From Mycobacteroides saopaulense (GTDB taxonomy: Bacteria > Actinomycetota > Actinomycetes > Mycobacteriales > Mycobacteriaceae): DNA of 64,000 nucleotides. The stretch spans positions 1,364,001-1,428,000 of the forward strand of contig NZ_CP010271.1 in the NCBI RefSeq assembly GCF_001456355.1. Direction: 5' to 3'. Below are positions 17,392 to 25,704 of the stretch, in pieces (position 1 is the first letter of the stretch; each line of letters opens with the position of its first letter). The notes below the pieces were generated by a model that was given only the letters and a program-made list of their open reading frames with translations, had not been told where the DNA came from and ran no database searches. A program made the translations under genes and the position numbers.

Positions 17392-20291
17392 GCCTGGGTT
17401 CTTTCCAGCCGCGACGGCCTCGTCAACAAGTACGAGAGCACCCCGGCGGTACGCGGCGATCGAGTCTTGGACCACCGGAACAACAAGCCGCGCAACAGCG
17501 GCGCCGGTGACCACCAGAACCACTTGCCCAGTGCGCCCGCCATCGCGGGCACCACGAAGGTTCTGACGATGAGTGTGTCGATCATCAGTCCGACGCCGAT
17601 GGCGGTGCCGACCTGTTCGATGCTCAGGACGTTGCTGGAGAGCATCGCGAACATGGTGATGCCGAAGACGATTCCGGCCGTGGTGACCACGCCGCCGGTG
17701 CCGCCGAATGCGCGGATCATTCCGGTACGTAATCCGGCGCCGTGCAGGAAGATCTCCTCGCGCATGCGCATGGTGAGCAACAGGTTGTAGTCGGCGCCGA
17801 CCGCGACCAGTGCGATAAGGGCGATCGACGGGACCGACCAATGCAGGTCACGTCCTAGCACGTCATGCCAGATCAGGGTGGTGATCCCGAGTGCGGACAC
17901 GTACGAGACGATGACGGTGCCGATCACCACGGCCGCTGCCACCGGGCTGCGGAGCATGACCAGCACGATGAGGAAGACCAGCGCGAGCGCCACGGCCGCC
18001 AGCAGGAGGAAGTCGTCGTTGACGTAGCCGCGCAATTCGGCGGTGCCCGTGCCGAATCCGGTGAGGTTGACCGTGGTACCGGCCAGGGTGCCCTCCTTGG
18101 TGGCTTCGCTCACCGCGAGCATGATCTGCGGGGAGCGATGTGCGCCGTCGGCCCCGAATACCTTGCCGTCGCCGAACACCAGCATGCGCGTGGAACGCCC
18201 GTCAGGGCCGAAGTAGAGTCCGGCCGCACGCTGGAACCGCGGGTCCTGCCAGGCGCGCTGCGGCAGGTAGTAGCCCCCTTCACCACTGCTGCGGAAGTCC
18301 TCGCGCATGGCACGTAGGTATTCGGTGAGCCCGGAGAACATGCTGCGTGTCTCGCCGACTGCCTTGGTGAGTTGGTCGGTGATAGCGCTCAGCTGCCCCA
18401 CGGTTGCTCGCATGTTCTTCACCGAATCCACGGCGCCGGAGAACGATTTCTGCATGCCCTGGGCGCCGGTGCCGAATTTGGCGGTACTGGCGGTCAGAGA
18501 GGCGGTCGCCGCGACGACGGAATCCATAGGTTCGACGGCCTTGAGCACCAGCGAGCAGATGCCGTCATTGGCACAGTTGGGGTTGCCGTTGGTGAAGTTG
18601 CGCAGCGGCTCCATGTACCCGGAGACCTGAGCGACGTTGTCCTGCAGCGCCTTCATCCCGGAGTGCATGTCGCCGACGCCGCCGTTGAGCTCGCCGAGTC
18701 CGCTTACCCCGCCGGCCAGTCCCTTTTGCAGCTGCGCGATGGCCCCGGAGAACTGGCTCAGTGTTGTCGAGAGCTGGTCGACGGCTCCCAATCGTTGGCT
18801 CATCTGGGCGGTTCCGTCATCCAACTGATCGGCGATGATTCCGGCCTGTTCGGTCAGCGCGGCCTGTTCGGGAATGGAGCCCGCGGGGCGGGAGGCCGAT
18901 TGGACCATGCGAATTCCGGGAATCTCCATGAGCTTCTTGGTAACTCGCTCGATCCCGATGACGCCGGCGGGATTGCGTAGGTCATGGTCCGATTCGATCG
19001 AGACGATCTCCGGCAGCAGGCGGTTCGGCGGGAAATGTCGATCCATTGCTTGATAGCCCTGGTTGGCCTGAGTGGAAAGCGGTTGGGCGGCAAGCTCGTC
19101 GAAGCCCAGACGTAGACCGGTTGCGGGCAGAGCGCAGACGATGAGCACCAGCGTTGACCCGGCCAGCACCGGACCCGGCCAGCGCGCGACCATGGCTCCC
19201 ACCCGGCGCCAGCGGCGCCCCGGCTGTCCACGCACCGGACGCGGCTGTGCCAGGCCACGGCGGCCCGCCAATCCGATGAGTGCGGGCAGCAGCGTGAGCG
19301 AGGCCAGCATGCCGGTGAGTATCCCGATGGCGCAAGGCAGTCCGGCGCTGCGCAGCATGCCCACCTGTGCGAACAGCAGACAGGAGAGCGCTGCGGCGAT
19401 GGTCAGCCCGGATGCCGCGATGACTGGGGCCACACTGCGATTCGCGATGACCAGGGCCTGCTCGTGCTGCACGCCGGAGCGGCGTTGTTCGTGGTAGCGG
19501 CCCAGCAGGAAGATGCCGTAGTCGGTCGCCGCGCCGAGAACGAGGGCGGCAAGCAGTGCCACCGAGAAGATGGACACCTCGATGAGATCGCGCTCACCGA
19601 GGAGGGCGACGATCGAACGTGCCACCGCAAGCCCGAGGCCTACTGTCATCAACGGGATCGCCGCGGTGATGACGGATCGGTACACGATGAACAACAACAC
19701 GGCGATGAGCACCACGGTGACACCGGTGATCATCAGCATCTGGGTGTCGATGGCGGTCAGCTCGTCGGCGATGGTGGCCCCCGGCCCGGTGACCCAGGCG
19801 TGCATACCCTCCGGCGCGGGCTCGTCCGCGACAATCTTGCGAACCGCAGTCAGTGCCTCGTTGGCCTTGGCGGCGCCGAGCTCGCCGTTGACGCGCAGCA
19901 TGGTGTAGACGGCCTTGCCGTCTGGACTGAGCGCGCCCTCGGCTGTCAGCGGATCGGCCCACAGGTCCATTGCCGAGTCCAGGTGTGTGGTATCGGCGCG
20001 CAGTTTGGTCAGCAGCCGGTCGTGATACTGATGCTCGACGGGTCCCATCTTGCGATCGCTTTCCAGCACCAGGTAGTTGAGGTTGTTACCCGCGCCGTCC
20101 TGAAACTGGTTACCCATGACGGCACCTGCGGCGTTCACCGGTGCGTCCTGCGGCAGGAAGCCGCGGGCATGGTTGTGCGCGGTGCTTTCCACCTGAGGCA
20201 CAAGCAGATTGCCCGCTCCGGCGGCGAGCATCCAGAGTCCGATGATCAGAACCGCGTAGCGGCTGGAGAACCGTGCGATGGCGTCCCACAT
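17388..20291 (-). CDS. MmpL-family RND transporter
   Basis: This 967-residue inner-membrane transporter has two repeats, each one TM followed by a large extracytoplasmic loop and five TMs. The proton-relay pairs of the family are present: Asp257-Tyr258 (GAATDYGIF) in TM4 and Asp834-Tyr835 (VGADYNLLL) in TM10. The second loop (about 420-760) is long and rich in helical coiled-coil-like sequence with one Cys pair (NPNCANDGICS). MmpLs export cell-envelope lipids or siderophores. There is no mmpS beside it. It is divergent from a histidine kinase/response regulator pair with a perfect 20-base palindrome between, suggesting that the two-component system controls it. Cargo unknown. Confidence 0.93.
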   Translation of the reverse strand: MWDAIARFSSRYAVLIIGLWMLAAGAGNLLVPQVESTAHNHARGFLPQDAPVNAAGAVMGNQFQDGAGNNLNYLVLESDRKMGPVEHQYHDRLLTKLRADTTHLDSAMDLWADPLTAEGALSPDGKAVYTMLRVNGELGAAKANEALTAVRKIVADEPAPEGMHAWVTGPGATIADELTAIDTQMLMITGVTVVLIAVLLFIVYRSVITAAIPLMTVGLGLAVARSIVALLGERDLIEVSIFSVALLAALVLGAATDYGIFLLGRYHEQRRSGVQHEQALVIANRSVAPVIAASGLTIAAALSCLLFAQVGMLRSAGLPCAIGILTGMLASLTLLPALIGLAGRRGLAQPRPVRGQPGRRWRRVGAMVARWPGPVLAGSTLVLIVCALPATGLRLGFDELAAQPLSTQANQGYQAMDRHFPPNRLLPEIVSIESDHDLRNPAGVIGIERVTKKLMEIPGIRMVQSASRPAGSIPEQAALTEQAGIIADQLDDGTAQMSQRLGAVDQLSTTLSQFSGAIAQLQKGLAGGVSGLGELNGGVGDMHSGMKALQDNVAQVSGYMEPLRNFTNGNPNCANDGICSLVLKAVEPMDSVVAATASLTASTAKFGTGAQGMQKSFSGAVDSVKNMRATVGQLSAITDQLTKAVGETRSMFSGLTEYLRAMREDFRSSGEGGYYLPQRAWQDPRFQRAAGLYFGPDGRSTRMLVFGDGKVFGADGAHRSPQIMLAVSEATKEGTLAGTTVNLTGFGTGTAELRGYVNDDFLLLAAVALALVFLIVLVMLRSPVAAAVVIGTVIVSYVSALGITTLIWHDVLGRDLHWSVPSIALIALVAVGADYNLLLTMRMREEIFLHGAGLRTGMIRAFGGTGGVVTTAGIVFGITMFAMLSSNVLSIEQVGTAIGVGLMIDTLIVRTFVVPAMAGALGKWFWWSPAPLLRGLLFRWSKTRSPRTAGVLSYLLTRPSRLERTQA

Positions 20292-20349
20292 GCCTGCCGA
20301 CGCTACGGAGATGCCGGGTGGGCGTCGTCGTGCTGTAGGCGAGACTTGT

Positions 20350-20369
20350 TCTCCTACCGTGGTAGGAGA
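20350..20369. promoter_or_regulatory. Perfect 20-base palindrome between mmpL and the two-component system
   Basis: TCTCCTACC-gt-GGTAGGAGA has nine-base perfect arms and lies 58 bases from the mmpL start and 56 from the ATG at 20426 of the histidine kinase. The symmetry, length and position fit a binding site for a dimeric NarL/LuxR-type response regulator. It is not followed by a T-run in either direction, so a terminator is unlikely. Confidence 0.6.
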
Positions 20370-20425
20370 CGTAGATCCGCGTGAAGCATGATGTGCGACG
20401 GGCCGACCGCCTCTACGCTGGCACT

Positions 20426-21637
20426 ATGGATCGGTTCCGGGAAGTCGCGCTGCGGCGCCGTGCTTTGGTGCCGTACGAGTTTCCGTGGACTGTGCCGCTG
20501 GTGATGTACGGCAGCACGCTGCTCATCGTGGGATGCGCGGTGGTGCAGCGTGGCTTCACTCATCCCTGGGTGCTGCTGCTGGCGGTCGGCGTGGCGTTGG
20601 CGCCGATCCTCATTTTCACCGTTGGTGGCTACAAGCTCAACACGTTCTGGACCGTGGCATGTGGTCTCGCAGCGGTGGCTTTGTTCTTGACGTGGCCGCC
20701 GAATGTGGTGGACGCCGCCCCCTTTCTGTTGATGTTCACTATCGGCGAGGTGGGTGCGATGGCGTCGGTGCGCGCGGGGCTGCTTGCGGTGAGCGCCTGT
20801 GTGGCGCTGTTGTTGGTGGCCGAGCAACTGCATCACCTCGGCACCTTCTCGCTGTACATGGTGTTCTTCGTCGTGACCGGGTGGCTGATCGGCCACATCA
20901 TGCAATTGCAACAACGAATTCTGCTGCAGGAACGCGCACAGCAGGTACGTATGCAGGAACAGGCTGCCGCCGATGAACGGCGTCGCATCGCGCGTGAAAT
21001 CCACGACGTGATAGCGCATTCTCTTTCGGTGACACTGTTGCATCTCACCGGAGCAAGGCGAGCGTTACAGGAGGATCATGATGTGGACGATGCCGTCGCA
21101 GGCTTGGTCGACGCTGAACGCCTTGGGCGTCAGGCCATGTCGGACATCCGAGGCACCGTGGGCCTACTGAGTGCGGGTCCGGGTGGCGTCGAGCCGATGC
21201 GTTTGGCCCCCGAACCCGGCATCGCCGATATCCCGGATCTGGTGGCTGATTTCACTGCGGCGGGAATGGCGGTGGAATCACATATCTACGGGCTGGGTGA
21301 GTCCGTCAGCGCCGGAGTGGGTTTGGCGTTGTATCGGGTGGCCCAGGAATCGTTGGCCAACATCGCCAAGCATTCGCCTAAGTCGTCGGCTGCGGTATTG
21401 CTGGACGTCAACGGCTCGGTCGCGAGTCTGACCGTGAGCAACGATCTGGCGGTTGGGCTCCGGCCGGATGCGTGTTCGGGAGGTGGGCTCTCGGGAATGC
21501 GGCAGCGCATCGAGACGCTGGGCGGGGAGTTCCGTGCCGGGAAGGCCGAGGACGGCTGGACGGTGTCCGCCACGGTTCCCCTGTCCAACGGGACGTCGTG
21601 CCGCGCCCGACGGAAGGTGCTGTGGCGCCATGACTGA
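20426..21637 (+). CDS. Membrane sensor histidine kinase, NarL/HisKA_3 type
   Basis: From the ATG at 20426 the protein is 403 residues; an in-frame GTG at 20381 would add 15. The N-terminal half has five or six membrane helices. A HisKA_3 dimerisation domain follows with the H-box RIAREIHDVIAHSLS (phospho-acceptor His193), then a HATPase domain with YRVAQESLANIAKHS (N box) and SGMRQRIETLGGEF. The C-terminus overlaps the response regulator by eight bases. The membrane-embedded sensor without a large external domain suggests sensing of membrane or envelope state. It is divergent from mmpL. Confidence 0.92.
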   Translation: MDRFREVALRRRALVPYEFPWTVPLVMYGSTLLIVGCAVVQRGFTHPWVLLLAVGVALAPILIFTVGGYKLNTFWTVACGLAAVALFLTWPPNVVDAAPFLLMFTIGEVGAMASVRAGLLAVSACVALLLVAEQLHHLGTFSLYMVFFVVTGWLIGHIMQLQQRILLQERAQQVRMQEQAAADERRRIAREIHDVIAHSLSVTLLHLTGARRALQEDHDVDDAVAGLVDAERLGRQAMSDIRGTVGLLSAGPGGVEPMRLAPEPGIADIPDLVADFTAAGMAVESHIYGLGESVSAGVGLALYRVAQESLANIAKHSPKSSAAVLLDVNGSVASLTVSNDLAVGLRPDACSGGGLSGMRQRIETLGGEFRAGKAEDGWTVSATVPLSNGTSCRARRKVLWRHD

Positions 21638-22286
21638 CGCCGAGGTGGGCGTGCTATTGGTGGACGACCAGGAACTGGTGCGCACCGGGTTACGTCGGAT
21701 TCTGCGCCGCAAGGACGGATTCGCGATTGTGGGCGAGTGCGCCGACGGCAGCGAGGTCGCGGCGGCGGTGACTCAGGTGCGGCCCGATGTGGTGATCATG
21801 GATCTGCGTATGAAGCAGATGAGCGGCATCGAGGCCATCCGGTTACTCCATGCATCCGACGGGCCGCCTGCCTTGGCGCTCACCACATTTGACGACGACG
21901 AGCTGCTCTCGGGAGCTTTACGCGCAGGTGCGGCAGGGTTCATCCTGAAGGACTCGCCCGCCGAGGAGCTGGTCCGCGCCGTGCACGCGGTGGCTCGCGG
22001 TGAGGCGTATCTGGACCCGGCGGTGACATCGCGGGTGCTCAACGCCTATCGGCGGGCGCCGGCCACCACCACGGGCGACGCCGAAGAGAAGCTCACCGCG
22101 CGTGAGCTGGACGTTTTGGCGCTCATCGCCTCCGGTGCCACGAACTCCGAAATCGCCGAAAAGCTGGTGATATCCGAGGTGACGGTCAAGAGTCACATCG
22201 GCCGCATCTTCGTCAAGCTCGACCTACGCGATCGGGCCGCCGCGATCGTGTATGCCTATGACCACGGCATCGTGACGCCCAAATAG
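21630..22286 (+). CDS. NarL/LuxR-family response regulator
   Basis: The ATG at 21630 (MTDAEVGVLLVDDQ) overlaps the kinase stop and gives 218 residues. The receiver domain has the acidic pair DD near residue 12, phospho-acceptor Asp58 (VIMDLRMK), Thr in LALTTFDDD and Lys in FILKDSPAE. A LuxR-type helix-turn-helix follows (LTARELDVLALIASG ... TVKSHIGRIFVKL, about 150-195). It is the cognate partner of the upstream kinase and the likely binder of the palindrome at 20350. Confidence 0.94.
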   Translation: MTDAEVGVLLVDDQELVRTGLRRILRRKDGFAIVGECADGSEVAAAVTQVRPDVVIMDLRMKQMSGIEAIRLLHASDGPPALALTTFDDDELLSGALRAGAAGFILKDSPAEELVRAVHAVARGEAYLDPAVTSRVLNAYRRAPATTTGDAEEKLTARELDVLALIASGATNSEIAEKLVISEVTVKSHIGRIFVKLDLRDRAAAIVYAYDHGIVTPK

Positions 22287-22288
22287 CG

Positions 22289-22777
22289 CTACTTCAAGCC
22301 CTTTTCGCGGATCTCTTCCAGCGTTTCGTGTAGCTGTTCCAGTTCACGTCGCAGGTAGTCGCGGGTGGCCACCTCGCCGACCGCCAATCGGAGCGCGGCC
22401 AGTTCCCGGGCCAGGTATTCGGTGTCGGCCTTGGTCTGCTCGGCGCGCCTGCGGTCCTCTTCCAGCGCGACACGGTCGCGGTTTTCCTGCCGGTTCTGGG
22501 CCAACAGGATCAGCGGTGCCGCGTAGGCGGCCTGTGTCGAGAACGCGAGGTTGAGCAGGATGAACGGGTACGGATCCCATTGCAGGCGAATCGCGAAGAG
22601 GTTCAGGACAATCCACACGATGACGAACACCGTCTGCATGGCCAGATAGCGTCCGGTGCCGAGGAACCGGGCGATGTTCTCGCTGACTCGTCCGACTGCC
22701 TCGACATCGAGACCGAGGGACAGTCCGCGTGAAGTACGGGGCGTATCGAGCCGCTGTCGCGCCGATGCGTCACTCAC
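22289..22777 (-). CDS. DUF1003 membrane protein (Rv1231c-like)
   Basis: This 162-residue protein matches DUF1003: a cytoplasmic N-terminus, two closely spaced membrane helices (about residues 48-65 and 70-92, with the WDPYPFILLNLAFSTQA block typical of the family) and a long charged C-terminal helix (about 95-160) likely to form a coiled coil. The start overlaps the stop of the PRC/MgtE-N/CBS gene (ATGA). The same pair exists in M. tuberculosis (Rv1232c-Rv1231c). The function is unproven; coupling to an Mg-sensor-like protein suggests divalent-cation or membrane homeostasis. Confidence 0.88.
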   Translation of the reverse strand: MSDASARQRLDTPRTSRGLSLGLDVEAVGRVSENIARFLGTGRYLAMQTVFVIVWIVLNLFAIRLQWDPYPFILLNLAFSTQAAYAAPLILLAQNRQENRDRVALEEDRRRAEQTKADTEYLARELAALRLAVGEVATRDYLRRELEQLHETLEEIREKGLK

Positions 22778-24063
22778 GAACGGTCACCGCCTGCCACACT
22801 CTCGGGTTCGTCGGCGCGCCAGCCGTCGGGCATCAGGTGGTCGAGCACGTCGTCCACGGTGACAGCTCCGAGCAAGTGATCCTCCCTGTCGATCACCGGG
22901 CCACATACCAAGTTGTAAGCGGCGAAGTAGCGGGTGACTTCGGCCAGCGGGGCCTCGGCGTCCAGATAGGGCAGGTCGGTGTCGAGAATGCCGCCGACCA
23001 TCGCATAGGGGGGTTCACGGAGTAGGCGCTGCAGGTGCACACACCCGAGGTAGCGCCCGGTGGGCGTCGCGGTGGGCGGTCGGACCACGAATACCAGCGA
23101 GGACAGCGCCGGTGTCAGATCCGGATCACGGACGCGGGCAAGGGCTTCGGCAACCGTGGTGTTGGGACTGAGGATCACCGGCTCCGGTGTCATCATGCCG
23201 CCGGCGGTGTTGGGGGAGTGGGTGAGCAGTCGGCGGACGGGCTCGGAATCTTCCGGATCCATCAGCGCCAGCAGCGATTCGGCCTCTGCGGGGGGCAGCT
23301 CGCCCAACAGGTCGGCGGCGTCGTCGGGGTCCATGGCCTCCAGCACGTCCGCCGCCCGCTCGTCTTCCAGCTTGGTCAGCACCTCTGCCTGGTCGTCTTC
23401 GGGAAGCTCCTGGAGGATGTCTGCCAGTCGCTCGTCGTCGAAGGCGCCCAGCACCTCATCGCGTCGCTTGGGGGGAAGCTCGCGAATGGCATCGGCCACC
23501 TCGACCGGCCGCATGCCCTCGAACTGGAGCATCAACTGGGCAACACCCTGTCCGGGGAGATTCAGGGCCGACGGCGTCAAACCGTGGATATGGCTCCAGT
23601 GGGTCACCTGCACGCCGGTGCGCCGCCCCAGCCGCCGCGGGCTTCGCACCGCGACGCGGGTGACCACCCAGTCGCGGGTGCGGGTCTGCTCAAGGCCCAG
23701 GTCCACCACGGTGAGGTCCACGCCGTGGAACTGTTCGAGCTGGGGATCGTCGGTGCGCACAGTCGTGTCCAGGACCTGACCCAGGACCAAGGCCTCGCTG
23801 GGGCGTTGTTCGAAGCGGCGCAGTGAGACGTTTCCGGTGTTGAGTGTCACCGATCCGGGCTCGATGGCGGTGACGCGCAGCATGGGCACGAAGATCCTTC
23901 GGCGCGTGAGCATTTCGACGACAAGCCCGATGACTCGCGGCTGTTTTCGGGTCACGCCAATGGCGATCACGACATCGCGTACCCGTCCGATCGATTCGCC
24001 GTCCGGGCCGAGAACCACCAGGCCTGAGAGCCTGGCTGCGAACACTTTGCTCACTGCGGCCAT
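22774..24063 (-). CDS. PRC-barrel / MgtE N-domain / CBS-pair protein without transport domain
   Basis: This 429-residue soluble protein starts with one or two PRC-barrel-like modules (LSGLVVLGPDGESIGRVRDVV, in short blocks, residues 13-34 and about 90-150). The MgtE intracellular N domain follows, with its repeated RRDEVLGAFDDER / EDDQAEVLTKLEDER pattern (about 190-285), and then a CBS pair (about 285-415). The membrane channel of true MgtE magnesium transporters is absent, so it probably acts as a Mg2+- or nucleotide-sensing regulator. It is coupled to the DUF1003 membrane gene. This is the architecture of Rv1232c. Confidence 0.88.
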   Translation of the reverse strand: MAAVSKVFAARLSGLVVLGPDGESIGRVRDVVIAIGVTRKQPRVIGLVVEMLTRRRIFVPMLRVTAIEPGSVTLNTGNVSLRRFEQRPSEALVLGQVLDTTVRTDDPQLEQFHGVDLTVVDLGLEQTRTRDWVVTRVAVRSPRRLGRRTGVQVTHWSHIHGLTPSALNLPGQGVAQLMLQFEGMRPVEVADAIRELPPKRRDEVLGAFDDERLADILQELPEDDQAEVLTKLEDERAADVLEAMDPDDAADLLGELPPAEAESLLALMDPEDSEPVRRLLTHSPNTAGGMMTPEPVILSPNTTVAEALARVRDPDLTPALSSLVFVVRPPTATPTGRYLGCVHLQRLLREPPYAMVGGILDTDLPYLDAEAPLAEVTRYFAAYNLVCGPVIDREDHLLGAVTVDDVLDHLMPDGWRADEPESVAGGDRS

Positions 24064-24123
24064 GACAGCAAGATTAGGGGGTGGGGACCTGACCGCTGTC
24101 CTCCGGTGTCGCGAGCTGGGTGG

Positions 24124-24759
24124 TTAGGGGCCGATCCCGCCGTACATGAGCGCGATGACCGCGTCCGAGAATCGTTCGGTGTCCTGTACTTCGCCGCCCC
24201 GCGAGGCGTGCAGTCCGTTGGCCAGGATCATCCCGGTCACCGCGCGAGCGGTGTACTCGGTGTCGAGATCGGCACGTAGATAACCTTTTTCGACTCCGTG
24301 CCGCAGATAGGCTTCCGTCAGGTGATCGCTGGTGGAGAGCATGGCGAATACGCGTTCGCGCAGCTCGCTGTCGACCGAGCCCGCCTCCAGCAGAAGCAGC
24401 GGCAACTGCGGGTTGTCCCGGAACAGGTGGGCAAGCGCGGCGCCGATCCGGACCGACTGCTGGCGGTACTGCTCTATGTCGTCGGCAAGGCCTGCGGCGT
24501 TCTCGGCACTGATCGCCTCAAAGATCTGTCCGGTGACGTCATCGATGACATGCTCGATGATGTCCCGCTTGCTCTTGAAGTACCGGTAGAAGGTCCCATG
24601 GCCGATCCCGATCCGTCCGGCGATGTCCGCGACACCCGTGGCGTGGTAGCCCTGCTCGGCGAAGCACGCGAACGCCGCATCCAAAATCTCCTGCCGCATC
24701 TCGAGCTTCTTGCGCTCGGCGCGACTGAGCGTGGGAGAACCAGCCGGGCTTGTCGACAT
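24124..24759 (-). CDS. TetR-family regulator of the SDR-monooxygenase operon
   Basis: The 211-residue form starting at ATG 24759 is preferred to the upstream ATG 24786, which lies almost on the operator repeats and lacks a ribosome-binding site. A helix-turn-helix is clear (AACFAEQGYHATGVADIAGRI-type pattern, then HGTFYRYFKSKRDII, about 20-65). The C-terminal domain resembles TetR regulators of lipid and xenobiotic catabolism. It is divergent from the SDR/Baeyer-Villiger pair, with tandem inverted repeats between. Confidence 0.9.
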   Translation of the reverse strand: MSTSPAGSPTLSRAERKKLEMRQEILDAAFACFAEQGYHATGVADIAGRIGIGHGTFYRYFKSKRDIIEHVIDDVTGQIFEAISAENAAGLADDIEQYRQQSVRIGAALAHLFRDNPQLPLLLLEAGSVDSELRERVFAMLSTSDHLTEAYLRHGVEKGYLRADLDTEYTARAVTGMILANGLHASRGGEVQDTERFSDAVIALMYGGIGP

Positions 24760-24793
24760 AAGCGGCGATCCTACCGACCTTGACATGACTCAA

Positions 24794-24830
24794 GAATGAC
24801 ATATCATTCCGAAACTGACACGCCATTCCG
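24794..24830. promoter_or_regulatory. Tandem candidate TetR operators
   Basis: Site 1 (24794-24811) contains GAATGA-cata-TCATTC, a six-base-arm inverted repeat. Site 2 (24813-24830) repeats it in the same orientation, with 13 of 18 bases identical (ending CATTCCG in both). The 19-base centre-to-centre spacing is near two helical turns. The pair lies between the TetR gene and the SDR start. Confidence 0.55.
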
Positions 24831-24846
24831 TTCACTGGAGGTTGAT

Positions 24847-25704
24847 GTGAGTCGCTATCCGAAGATCGAGCTTGCCGGCGCGGTGGTCGTCATCACCGGC
24901 GGAGCCAGGGGTATTGGGGCCGCGACCGCGCGCCTCTTCGCCGAGCGGGGCGCCGAAGTATGGATTGGCGATGTGGACGACGTGGTCGCCAAAGAAACCG
25001 CGGACGGCATCCGTAATGCACAGTCCGGTGTCCTCGATGTCACCAAACCCGAGTCCTGGGCCGCGTTTCTCGACCGGGTACGTGCCGAATCCGGCCCGGT
25101 GGACATCCTGATCAACAATGCCGGCGTCATGCCGCTGGGCGGATTCGTCGAAGAAAACGAGCGCACCACGGACCTGATCCTCGATGTGAACGTGCGCGGG
25201 CCGCTCAACGGTGCGCGCGCCGCGTTGCCGGAGATGGTGGCCCGCGGTCGTGGACACGTCGTCAACGTGGCGTCGATGGCAGGCAAGTTGGCCGTCCCCG
25301 GCATGGTCACCTACAACGCCTCCAAGTTCGGTGCCGTGGGGTTGTCGGTGGCGCTGCGCAAGGAGTACGGGAACACCGGCGTCAGCGTCAGCTGTGTGCT
25401 GCCCAGCGCGGTCCGGACCGAGCTGGCTTCGGGTGCGCCACTGGGCAAGGGCATGCCGACGGTCGATCCCGAGGACGTGGCCGAGGCCATCGTGCGCAGC
25501 GTGCAGACCCGCCGTGCGCAGATCTCGGTGCCGGGCTGGCTCGCGTTCGGGTGGGGTCTGGTGGATCTGTTTGTGCCCGAACCAGTCGAGCGACTCGCCC
25601 GCCGACTCATCGACGACCGTCGTGCGCTGACATCGCTCGACCTGAACGCGCGCGGTGCCTATATCGAGCGCATCGAGCGTCAGAGCAAGGAGCATCAGAA
25701 GTGA
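24847..25704 (+). CDS. Short-chain dehydrogenase/reductase
   Basis: GTG 24847 is chosen because GGAGG at 24837-24841 precedes it by five bases, giving 285 residues (MSRYPKIEL...). The Rossmann motif is TGGARGIG (near residue 17), followed by NNAG, the catalytic Ser in VASMAG and Tyr-x3-Lys in YNASK. The long C-terminal extension (about 230-285) resembles SDRs of the M. tuberculosis mymA region. It overlaps the monooxygenase start (GTGA), so oxidation of an alcohol and Baeyer-Villiger oxidation of the resulting ketone are probably consecutive. Confidence 0.92.
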   Translation: MSRYPKIELAGAVVVITGGARGIGAATARLFAERGAEVWIGDVDDVVAKETADGIRNAQSGVLDVTKPESWAAFLDRVRAESGPVDILINNAGVMPLGGFVEENERTTDLILDVNVRGPLNGARAALPEMVARGRGHVVNVASMAGKLAVPGMVTYNASKFGAVGLSVALRKEYGNTGVSVSCVLPSAVRTELASGAPLGKGMPTVDPEDVAEAIVRSVQTRRAQISVPGWLAFGWGLVDLFVPEPVERLARRLIDDRRALTSLDLNARGAYIERIERQSKEHQK

